Below are positions 58,070 through 64,000 of a stretch of 64,000 nucleotides of DNA, one piece after another; the stretch's first letter is position 1, and each line of letters starts with the position of its first letter. The position numbers and the translations under genes are program-made. Source of the stretch: Gemmataceae bacterium. GTDB taxonomy: Bacteria > Planctomycetota > Planctomycetia > Gemmatales > Gemmataceae. Location: positions 2,011,111 to 2,075,110 of the forward strand of contig LR594584.1 in NCBI GenBank assembly GCA_901538445.1, read 5' to 3'. The notes below the pieces were generated by a model. That model worked only from the letters and a program-made list of their open reading frames with translations, was not told the DNA's origin and did not search any database.

Positions 58070-60118
58070 ATGGGCGAGTTCACCCCGCTTGACGTCACGT
58101 GCGTCAACACCATCCGCACGCTGGCCATGGACGCCGTTCAGAAGGCCAACTCCGGGCACCCGGGCGCGCCGATGGGCCTGGCCCCGGTCGCGTACACCGT
58201 GTGGAACCGGTTCCTGAACTACGACCCGGCGAACCCGCTGTGGCCGAACCGCGACCGGTTCGTGCTCTCCAACGGCCACGCCTCGATGCTCCTGTACTCG
58301 CTCATCCACCTCGCCGGCATCAAGAACGTCGACGAGCACGGCAAGGTCCACGACGAGCCGTCGCTACCCCTCGAGCAGCTCAAGCACTTCCGCCAGCTCA
58401 ACAGCAAGACCCCCGGGCACCCCGAGCACGAGTACACCGCCGGCGTCGAGACCACGACCGGCCCGCTCGGCCAGGGCGTGGGCAACGCAGTCGGCATGGC
58501 GATCGCGCAGAAGTGGATGGCCGGGTACTACGGCCGGCCCGGGTTCGAGGCGCTGTTCGAGCACCGCGTGTACGCGATCTGCGGCGACGGGTGCATGATG
58601 GAGGGGGTCGCGTCCGAGGCCGCGTCGCTCGCCGGGCACCTCAAGCTCAACAACCTCACGCTCATCTACGACGACAACACCATCACCATCGACGGGCACA
58701 CCGACCTGGCGTTCAGCGAGAACGTCGCGGCCCGGTTCGAGGCCTACGGGTGGAACATCCTCCGGGTCAACGACGGCAACGACCTCGACGGCATGCAGAA
58801 GGCCCTCGCCGGCGCCAAGGCCTGCACCGACAAGCCGACGCTCATCGTCCAGAAGACGCTCATCGGGTACGGCGCGCCGAACAAGCAGAACACCCACGCG
58901 GCCCACGGCGAGCCGCTCGGGCCGGACGAGATCAAGCTCGCCAAGAAGGCCTACGGGTGGCCCGAGGACTCGAGCTTCCTGGTGCCCGACGGCGTGTACG
59001 ACCACTTCAAGGCCGGCATCGGCAAGCGGGGCGGCGACGCCCACGCGGCCTGGGCGAAGCTGTTCGCCGACTACAAGGCGAAGTTCCCCGAGCAGGCGGC
59101 GCAGCTCGAGGCCATCGAGAAGCGCGAGCTGCCGCCCGGGTGGGACAAGGGCGTGCCGGTGTTCCCGGCCGACGCGAAGGGGCTGGCGACCCGCGAGAGC
59201 TCGGGTCAGGTCATCAACGCGCTGGCGAAGACCATCCCGTGGATCGTCGGCGGGTCGGCCGACCTGAACCCGTCCACGAAGACGTTCATGAAGGGCGAGG
59301 GGACGTTCACCGCGACCACCCCGGCCGGCCGGAACATCCACTTCGGGGTCCGCGAGCACGGCATGGGCGCGATCATGAACGGCATGGCCCTGGCCGGGCT
59401 CCGGAGCTACGGCTCCGGGTTCATGATCTTCTCCGACTACGGCCGCCCGCCGATCCGCCTCGCGGCCATCATGAACCTGCCGGTGTTCTACGTGTTCACG
59501 CACGACAGCATCGGCGTCGGCGAGGACGGCCCGACCCACCAGCCGATCGAGCAGATCATGTCGCTCCGGGCCATCCCGGGGCTGATCGTGCTCCGCCCCG
59601 GCGACGCGAACGAGGTGGCCGAGGCGTACAAGGTCGCGGTGCAGTCGAAGCACGCCCCGGTGGTGCTGGCGATGACCCGGCAGGCGCTCCCGACCCTCGA
59701 CCGCACCAAGTACGCCCCGGCGTCCGGGCTCGCCAAGGGCGGGTACGCGCTCAACGACGTGCCGAAGCCCGACGTGCTGCTGATCGGCACGGGGAGCGAG
59801 GTGTCGCTGTGCGTGGACGCGGCCGAGAAGCTCGCGGCCGAGGGGATCAAGGCCCGGGTGGTGAGCCTGCCGAGCTGGGAGCTGTTCGACAAGCAGCCCC
59901 AGGAGTACCGCGACTCGGTGATCCCGCCGGCGGTCACCGCCCGCGTGTGCGTCGAGATGGGCGGCGCGTTCGGGTGGGAGCGGTTCGCGGGCCTGACCGG
60001 CGCGATCATCGGCATGCGGTCGTTCGGCGCGTCGGCCCCGCTCAAGGACCTGCTCCCGCACTTCGGGTTCACGACGGCCGCCGTCGTCGCCGCCGCGAAG
60101 AAGCAGGTCGGGAAGTGA
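58070..60118 (+). CDS. tkt: Transketolase
   Basis: A 682-residue transketolase, the thiamine-diphosphate enzyme of the pentose phosphate pathway that moves two-carbon ketol units. The Tkt motifs are in order: AMDAVQKANSGHPGAPMGLAP, RFVLSNGHASMLLYSLIHLAG, TAGVETTTGPLGQGVGNAVGMAIAQK, ICGDGCMMEGVASEAASLAGHLKLNNLTLIYDDN (the ThDP motif GDG-X(26-27)-N), IGYGAPNKQNTHAAHGEPLG, RNIHFGVREHGMGAIMNGMAL (catalytic Glu), FVFTHDSIGVGEDGPTHQPIEQ and SLPSWELFDKQPQEYRDSV. It is complete. It is transcribed alone; the region after the stop is a GGGTGAAGG-type repeat. Confidence 0.98.
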   Translation: MGEFTPLDVTCVNTIRTLAMDAVQKANSGHPGAPMGLAPVAYTVWNRFLNYDPANPLWPNRDRFVLSNGHASMLLYSLIHLAGIKNVDEHGKVHDEPSLPLEQLKHFRQLNSKTPGHPEHEYTAGVETTTGPLGQGVGNAVGMAIAQKWMAGYYGRPGFEALFEHRVYAICGDGCMMEGVASEAASLAGHLKLNNLTLIYDDNTITIDGHTDLAFSENVAARFEAYGWNILRVNDGNDLDGMQKALAGAKACTDKPTLIVQKTLIGYGAPNKQNTHAAHGEPLGPDEIKLAKKAYGWPEDSSFLVPDGVYDHFKAGIGKRGGDAHAAWAKLFADYKAKFPEQAAQLEAIEKRELPPGWDKGVPVFPADAKGLATRESSGQVINALAKTIPWIVGGSADLNPSTKTFMKGEGTFTATTPAGRNIHFGVREHGMGAIMNGMALAGLRSYGSGFMIFSDYGRPPIRLAAIMNLPVFYVFTHDSIGVGEDGPTHQPIEQIMSLRAIPGLIVLRPGDANEVAEAYKVAVQSKHAPVVLAMTRQALPTLDRTKYAPASGLAKGGYALNDVPKPDVLLIGTGSEVSLCVDAAEKLAAEGIKARVVSLPSWELFDKQPQEYRDSVIPPAVTARVCVEMGGAFGWERFAGLTGAIIGMRSFGASAPLKDLLPHFGFTTAAVVAAAKKQVGK

Positions 60119-60120
60119 GC

Positions 60121-60179
60121 GGGTGAAGGGGTGAAGGGGTGAAGGGGTGCGTGTATTCGTCACCCCCGCACCCCTTCAC
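60121..60179. repeat. GGGTGAAGG tandem/inverted repeat, family K left
   Basis: GGGTGAAGG recurs in tandem (GGGTGAAGGGGTGAAGGGGT GAAGGGGTG) and is followed by its inverse CACCCCCGCACCCCTTCAC. The same type of sequence (CACCCCTTCACCCCCGCACC) recurs at 60589-60619, on the far side of the four-helix-bundle gene, so the two units flank that gene. Confidence 0.82.
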
Positions 60180-60565
60180 GCTCTCGCGCCGGGGAGCACC
60201 CACGTTTCCGGGTGGTTAATCATGCCGACTACGGTGCGGAGCACCTCGTGGTAGGACTGGTACAGGTTGGCCGCTTCGTCCTTCGGCATGTACTCGCACT
60301 TCACTGCGAACTCGAGCCAGACCTGCGTTTCAGCCGCTTCGGCCTCCACGTCCGAAGGTTTGGCGATGAAAGCCGCTTCGTAGCGGCGCTTGCGCCACGC
60401 CTCCGCGAGGTTCGCACACACCGACCGTGACGAGCGGCGAACTTGGTCGGTAAGGGAGTAGGTTTCCTCTTTCGGGAACGCTTTCGAGAGCCGGAAGATG
60501 AGCATGGCGCTCTCGAACGCCTTCTTGTACACGTCGAGGTCCAGGTGCGTCGTAACCTTCGACAT
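60176..60565 (-). CDS. Four-helix-bundle protein (23S rRNA intervening-sequence family)
   Basis: A 129-residue protein of the four-helix-bundle family that was first named from intervening sequences in 23S rRNA genes. Visible: LDLDVYKKAFESAMLIFRLSKAFPKEETYSLTDQVRRSSRSVCANLAEAWRKRRYEAAFIAK, then AEAAETQVWLEFAVKCEYM and a last helix ANLYQSYHEVLRTVVGMI. The Y-x-L-x-x-Q-x-R-R-[SA]-x-x-S-[VI]-x-x-N-[IL]-AE motif is the family hallmark. No rRNA gene is near it. The gene is bracketed by GGGTGAAGG-type repeats (60121-60179, 60589-60619). It resembles a mobile, stand-alone cassette. Function is unknown. Confidence 0.92.
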   Translation of the reverse strand: MSKVTTHLDLDVYKKAFESAMLIFRLSKAFPKEETYSLTDQVRRSSRSVCANLAEAWRKRRYEAAFIAKPSDVEAEAAETQVWLEFAVKCEYMPKDEAANLYQSYHEVLRTVVGMINHPETWVLPGARA

Positions 60566-60588
60566 GGGCGTCTCCGAGTTTCGGTTTC

Positions 60589-60619
60589 TTCACCCCTTCA
60601 CCCCCGCACCCCTTCATCA
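60589..60619. repeat. GGGTGAAGG-type repeat, family K right
   Basis: TTCACCCCTTCACCCCCGCA and CCCCTTCATCA: the same repeat as in 60121-60179 in the complementary orientation, lying just upstream of the four-helix-bundle gene's start (60565). Confidence 0.8.
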
Positions 60620-60621
60620 GT

Positions 60622-60984
60622 TCAGGCGTCCCGCACCGCGCCGACCGCGTCGGCCCGGTTCGGGTAGATCCGCAGGACGCGGTCAAGCTTGGTCAGTTCC
60701 ACGATCACCTTCACGCCCGACGTCAGGCTGCACAGCGCCACCCCGCCGCCCTCCGGCTTCACCTGGTTCGACAGCCCCACCAGCAGGCGGATGCCCAGGC
60801 TGCCGATGTAGACCAGGTCTTTCAGGTCGAACACGAACTTGCGGAACCCGGCGGCGTGCTGCGCCTGCAACTGCGGGCCGAGTTCCTCCGTCGCCAGCGG
60901 GTCGAGCGTTCCGGTCAGCACCACGACGCACACGCGGCCCGTCGGGTCGGCCTCGAACTGGGAACTGAACTTGGTGGCGCTCAC
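60622..60984 (-). CDS. STAS-domain anti-sigma factor antagonist-like protein
   Basis: A 120-residue STAS protein (SpoIIAA-like): VCVVVLTGTLDPLATEELGPQLQAQHAAGFRKFVFDLKDLVYIGSLGIRLLVGLSNQVKPEGGGVALCSLTSGVKVIVELTKLDRVLRIYPNRADAV. The central DLxxLxYIxSxGIRLL matches the conserved loop where SpoIIAA-type proteins carry the phosphorylatable Ser; here Ser at IGSLGI is present. It would bind an anti-sigma kinase when unphosphorylated, releasing a sigma factor. No RsbW-like kinase or PP2C phosphatase lies in the window. A start at 60984 is used; a second gene fragment upstream is not evident. Confidence 0.9.
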   Translation of the reverse strand: MSATKFSSQFEADPTGRVCVVVLTGTLDPLATEELGPQLQAQHAAGFRKFVFDLKDLVYIGSLGIRLLVGLSNQVKPEGGGVALCSLTSGVKVIVELTKLDRVLRIYPNRADAVGAVRDA

Positions 60985-61218
60985 TTCGGTGCCCTCGACG
61001 GGTAACGGGGTGACGGTCGGTGTGTGATCGCTCTGCCGTCATGGTATCGCAAACGGGCCGGCCGCGCGACGGGTGCGGAGCGGATTGCGGTCGGGTATAA
61101 CTGATACCAAGTCGTGCTGATTGCGAACTGTAGCCGGCCCCTGTGAGGCCTGTGCTTGGGGACCTGCACAGGCCCGGCTTCACAGGGGCCGGCTACAGAA
61201 GAGATACCGAACACGGCG
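60985..61218. other. Region between STAS gene and insertion sequence
   Basis: It contains the family-E repeat at 61128-61198 and A+T-richer DNA near 61100 (GGGTATAACTGATACC). The IS left end begins at about 61219. The ATACCGAA at 61204-61211 is mirrored by TTCGGTAT at 62461-62468, just outside or at the IS ends. Confidence 0.5.
61128..61198. repeat. Inverted repeat, family E
   Basis: CTGTAGCCGGCCCCTGTGAG...GCCTGTGC pairs with GCACAGGC...TTCACAGGGGCCGGCTACAG. It has the same arm design as 57868-57939, but with the CTCTGTGAGG segment changed to CCCTGTGAGG in both arms, i.e. compensatory change preserving the hairpin. Confidence 0.88.
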
Positions 61219-62462
61219 ATTCCAGTAGTTTCAAGTTCGGCGTTGAGGAGTAGCGGGCCGCATGGGTTTCGCCGTGAATGGAGGTTGCCACACCGCCGTC
61301 ACGGAGATCACCCATGCGTTCCGCTCCCCAGTCTATCCCCCGCGGCCGGGCGGCTGCTTCCCGCCACCTGCGGGTCGTGCTGACCACGTGGCTGTCGGCC
61401 GCCGTTCGCCTCCCGGCCAACCGACGCGCCTGTACCCCGGCCGCCGTCTGGCAACTCCTGCTGTGGGCCGCCGCGTTCGCCCGCTCGCTCGCCGCGGCGT
61501 GTGCCGTCACCCCCGGTGCCCCGACCGGGCAGGCCGTCTGGAACGCCCTCCGGGCCGCCCTTCCGAAGCGCCGCCGCACCCTCGAACGCTGGCTCCTCCC
61601 GGCCCTCCACGCCCCACTTCCGAAGCGGCCCAAGGGGGCGTGCGTCGCGCTCGACTACCACCGCATCCCGTACTACGGCGCGCCGGACCGGAACACCACC
61701 CGAGCGAAGTCGTCGGCCGGTACCCACACGTTCCACACGTACGCCACCGCCTGTGTGGTCGGCGGGCCGGGGCGGTACACCCTCGGGCTGACCGCGGTCG
61801 CCGAGAAGGAGCCGATGGCCGACGTCCTGGCCCGCCTACTCGATCAGGTCGCGGCGTCCCGGGTGCCGGTCCGGGCGGTTCTGCTCGACCGGGCGTTCTT
61901 CTCGATCGCCGTGATGCGCCTGCTCCAGGCCCGCCGGGTGCCGTTCGTGATCCCGGCCGTCGTCCGCGGGCGCAAGCCCCGGCCGGGCGTGCCGGCGCTC
62001 GGACTTCGGGCCGTCCGACGACGGGGGGCCGGGCGGTACGGGTACACCCACGCCGACCGCGGGCAGTCGGTTCGGGTCGCGGTCGTGGTCGCCCACAAGA
62101 GCTACCGCCACGCCCGGACCGGGCGGCGGCACACCCGCAAGCTGCTGTACCTGACGTGGCGTGTGGGCGGCGGACCGGTCGCCGTTCGGGATCTGTACCG
62201 AACCCGGTTCGGGATCGAGAGCAGCTACCGCCAACTCGGCGAGGCGCGCCCTCGAACCGCCTGCCGGGACGGGGTGGTGCGGCTGTTGTGGGTGGCGCTG
62301 GGGCTGATCATCCGCAACGCCTGGGTGTGGGCCAACCGGGGCGAGACGCGGCCGTGGTCGCTCGCCTCGACCCGGCTCATCCTGCTGCTGGACATCCTGG
62401 TCACCTTCACCCGTCAAACGACCGACCTCCAACCAAGACCCGCAACTTGAAACTACTGGATT
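61219..62462. mobile_element. Insertion sequence, IS4/ISH3-like, 1.24 kb
   Basis: The terminal inverted repeats are TCCAGTAGTTTCAAGTT at 61221-61237 and AACTTGAAACTACTGGA at 62444-62460 (17 bp perfect). They may extend outward three bases with one mismatch (CGATTCCAG against CGAATCCAG). Between them lies a single transposase gene of a DDE family. No clear target-site duplication is visible at these ends; ATACCGAA/TTCGGTAT sits at 61204-61211 and 62461-62468 as an outer palindrome. The right end lies only 40 bp from the start of the next gene. Confidence 0.88.
61314..62450 (+). CDS. DDE transposase, IS4/ISH3-like family
   Basis: A 378-residue transposase. Catalytic residues: Asp114 in VALDYHRIPYYG, Asp192 in VLLDRAFFSIAVMRLL and Glu302 in RTRFGIESSYRQLGEAR. 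The surrounding features GTHTFHTYATACVV and YTLGLTAVAEKEPMADVLARLLD are those of the ISH3-type branch of IS4-related elements. The ATG at 61314 has GGAG seven bases before it and is preferred to the ATG at 61278. The C-terminus ends 12 residues inside the right inverted repeat. The reading frame is complete, so the element could be active; the very basic composition fits DNA binding. Confidence 0.93.
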   Translation: MRSAPQSIPRGRAAASRHLRVVLTTWLSAAVRLPANRRACTPAAVWQLLLWAAAFARSLAAACAVTPGAPTGQAVWNALRAALPKRRRTLERWLLPALHAPLPKRPKGACVALDYHRIPYYGAPDRNTTRAKSSAGTHTFHTYATACVVGGPGRYTLGLTAVAEKEPMADVLARLLDQVAASRVPVRAVLLDRAFFSIAVMRLLQARRVPFVIPAVVRGRKPRPGVPALGLRAVRRRGAGRYGYTHADRGQSVRVAVVVAHKSYRHARTGRRHTRKLLYLTWRVGGGPVAVRDLYRTRFGIESSYRQLGEARPRTACRDGVVRLLWVALGLIIRNAWVWANRGETRPWSLASTRLILLLDILVTFTRQTTDLQPRPAT

Positions 62463-62502
62463 CGGTATGAGGCACTCTCCCCCGGTATCGCGGAGCCGCG
62501 CC

Positions 62503-63468
62503 ATGTTCCCCGCCGTTGTCGTCCTCGGGTTCGCACTCCCGGTCCCGCAGCCGCCGTCGCCGGCGCGGGCGGCCGTCGCGGCGGCGCTGCCGAAGCTCAC
62601 CGCCGGCATGCGGGGCCACGCCGAGCAGAAGACGTGCTTCGCGTGCCACAACCAGGCGTACCCGCTGCTGGCGCTGTCGGCGGCGCGGGCCGCGGGGCAC
62701 GAGGTGCCGCGCGAGTTCCTCAAGGCGCAGGGCGAGCACATCGCCGGGTTCCTCGCGGCGAACAAGGACCGGTTCCGCGACGGCCGCGGGACCGGCGGCG
62801 CGGCCGCGACCGCGTCGTTCGCGCTGGTCGCCCTCGAACTCGCCGGGTACGAGCCCGACGACGCCACCGCCGCGGCCGCCGAGTACCTCGCGAAGTTCCC
62901 CGGCGACCGCGACCACTGGCGGACCACGTCGACCCGGCCGCCGACCGAGGCGAGCGACTTCACGGTCACCTACACGTCGATGCGGGCGCTGCGGAAGTAC
63001 GGCGCGGCCGCGGACCGCGACCTCGTCACCCGGCGGCGCGACGCGGCCCGCGAGTGGCTCGTGAAGACCCCGGCGAAGGACACCGAGGACCGCGCGTTCC
63101 GGTTGCTGGGGCTGAAGGAGAGCGGCGCGCCCGAGAGGGAGGTCGCCGCGGCCGCGTTCGACCTGGTGAAGGCGCAGCACGCGGGCGGCGGGTGGGCGCA
63201 ACTCGACGGCGGCGAGCCCGACGCCTACGCGACCGGCGAGGCACTGTACGCACTGCACCACGCCGGCGGCATGAAGGCCGACGCGCCGGCGTACCGGGCC
63301 GGAGTGTCGTTCCTGCTCAAGACGCAGCGGGCCGACGGCACGTGGCGGGTGAAGACCCGGAGCAAGCCGTTCCAGCCGTACTACGAGAGCGGGTTCCCGC
63401 ACGAGAAGGACCAGTTCATCTCGATCGCCGCGACCGGCTGGGCGGCCGCCGCGCTGGCGGTGAGGTGA
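62503..63468 (+). CDS. Secreted alpha-toroid protein with CXXCH site
   Basis: A 321-residue exported protein (signal FPAVVVLGFALPVPQPP...). Near the N-terminus is AEQKTCFACHNQAYPLLAL, a c-type haem motif (CXXCH), which implies covalent haem. The rest is helical with repeat blocks like the terpene-cyclase-fold toroid: AAATASFALVALELAGYEPDD, QHAGGGWAQLDGGEPDAYATGEALYALHHAGG and GVSFLLKTQRADGTWRVKTRS with FQPYYESGFPHEKDQFISIAATGWAAAAL. Such CXXCH-plus-toroid proteins appear in planctomycetes. GGAG precedes the ATG at 62503. The IS element ends 40 bp upstream, so its original promoter may have been displaced. Confidence 0.8.
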   Translation: MFPAVVVLGFALPVPQPPSPARAAVAAALPKLTAGMRGHAEQKTCFACHNQAYPLLALSAARAAGHEVPREFLKAQGEHIAGFLAANKDRFRDGRGTGGAAATASFALVALELAGYEPDDATAAAAEYLAKFPGDRDHWRTTSTRPPTEASDFTVTYTSMRALRKYGAAADRDLVTRRRDAAREWLVKTPAKDTEDRAFRLLGLKESGAPEREVAAAAFDLVKAQHAGGGWAQLDGGEPDAYATGEALYALHHAGGMKADAPAYRAGVSFLLKTQRADGTWRVKTRSKPFQPYYESGFPHEKDQFISIAATGWAAAALAVR

Positions 63469-63480
63469 GCGGCCGGCGCG

Positions 63481-63557
63481 GCTTCGGGGCGAGCCGTGTG
63501 TGTCAGCACACGGGTTTGCGTTCACCCGTGTGTTGACACACACGGCTCGCCCGAAGC
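63481..63557. repeat. Inverted repeat, family C copy 3
   Basis: GCTTCGGGGCGAGCCGTGTG...TGTCAGCACACGG pairs with CCGTGTGTTGACA...CACACGGCTCGCCCGAAGC; one mismatch in each arm core. It lies between the convergent toroid and lipoprotein genes, where it could end both transcripts. Confidence 0.88.
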
Positions 63558-63560
63558 GGT

Positions 63561-63959
63561 TCACTTCGCGTCGCTGAGCTGGATCGTCATCTCGTTGACC
63601 CCCGGCTTCAACTCGAACGGCTGGTTCTTGAGCGGCCGGAACGCCTCGGGCTTCCCCTTCTCGCCCTTGACGACGAGCGTCGCCCAGTACTTGCCCACCT
63701 CGACCGGGTCGGCCTCGGTGCGGGCGTACGCGCCGCCGCCGACGGCCGGCAGGTCGGAGTACGCGCCGGCCCCGCCGTCCACGTAGATCCGCAGCGCCGA
63801 CTTCTCGCCGGGCTTGTCGGTGTACGGCGACCCGTCGGGGTTCGTGACGGTCAACCGCACCGGGGCTTTTTCGAGCGGCTTCTCGGCCTTGGGGCCGCAC
63901 CCGAGCGCAAGGCAAAGGGCCGCGCCCACGAGGGCGCGGCGAACGGAGTACGTCGGCAT
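63561..63959 (-). CDS. Small lipoprotein, beta-sandwich-like
   Basis: A 132-residue lipoprotein with signal RRALVGAALCLALGC (lipobox LALGC; Cys21). The mature part is a small beta domain: VRLTVTNPDGSPYTDKPGEKSALRIYVDGG, ARTEADPVEVGKYWATLVVKGEKGK, FELKPGVNEMTIQLSD. It resembles immunoglobulin/transthyretin-like modules on planctomycete lipoproteins. It is convergent with the toroid gene, the family-C repeat lying between. Function unknown. Confidence 0.72.
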   Translation of the reverse strand: MPTYSVRRALVGAALCLALGCGPKAEKPLEKAPVRLTVTNPDGSPYTDKPGEKSALRIYVDGGAGAYSDLPAVGGGAYARTEADPVEVGKYWATLVVKGEKGKPEAFRPLKNQPFELKPGVNEMTIQLSDAK

Positions 63960-64000
63960 GGGATTGGTTCGCGTCGGTAGGGGACGGGCGACGGGTGGGG

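Noticed and set aside
1-64000. tRNA, rRNA or other structured RNA genes
   Set aside because: No cloverleaf with a conserved TpsiC-type GGTTCGAATCC element or rRNA signature was found by eye. A covariance-model scan would be needed to exclude divergent RNAs.

Overview
The window looks like chromosomal DNA of a Gemmataceae-type planctomycete (Gemmata or a close relative). This is inferred from content: very high G+C coding sequence, DUF1501 and DUF1559 proteins, a Calx-beta protein with a planctomycete N-terminal motif, a Ser/Thr kinase, ECF sigma factors (one fused to a membrane and repeat domain), a bacterial formylmethanofuran:H4MPT formyltransferase, Uma2-type nucleases, many secreted proteins of unknown function, and many intergenic inverted repeats. 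I saw no rRNA, tRNA, CRISPR array or prophage.

Layout. 0-9 kb: a Tat-exported DUF1501 protein, a secreted subtilase, a two-gene cassette (inactive transglutaminase/7TM protein plus a RimK-like ATP-grasp ligase), a secreted caspase-like protein and a small operon of unknowns. 9-14 kb: aldehyde dehydrogenase, a RepA-like RecA-fold ATPase preceded by a 20-bp tandem array, a DUF1559 pseudopilin and a decayed toxin-antitoxin locus. 14-17 kb: ECF sigma/anti-sigma pair, a GGDKM-repeat lipoprotein, and a cytochrome b/molybdopterin oxidoreductase pair resembling MsrQ/MsrP. 17-21 kb: LRR lipoprotein, an intact RelE/ParE-like toxin-antitoxin pair, a transmembrane Ser/Thr kinase and a second toxin-antitoxin copy lacking normal start codons. 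21-31 kb: small unknowns, trpE, a secreted protein, an Imm31-like pair, a large membrane protein, an Ada-type O6-alkylguanine methyltransferase, an alpha-toroid secreted protein and FhcD. 31-40 kb: DUF4240, an alpha/beta hydrolase, a 2Fe-2S ferredoxin, a BON protein, the ECF fusion, DUF4291, an Uma2 pseudogene, and a DUF1559/lipoprotein pair. 40-54 kb: ClpC, Calx-beta protein, a tandemly duplicated secreted gene, a crotonase fusion, endonuclease III, peptidase T, Uma2, a ubiquitin-fold-like membrane protein, Kbl and PdxJ. 54-64 kb: ThuA-like protein, DUF2007, HU, a WD40 protein, transketolase, a four-helix-bundle protein, a STAS protein, an IS4/ISH3-like insertion sequence, a CXXCH alpha-toroid protein and a lipoprotein.

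Most core metabolic genes stand alone; convincing co-transcription is limited to short runs with overlapping or near-touching ends (8290-9290, 14211-15063, 15474-16924, 17883-18412, 24879-25888). The most striking non-coding feature is a set of at least ten families of perfect or near-perfect inverted repeats in the intergenic gaps. Several are present in 2-4 copies, and at least three cases are nested, one family sitting in the loop of another. All function calls rest on reading motifs by eye; no database search was run.
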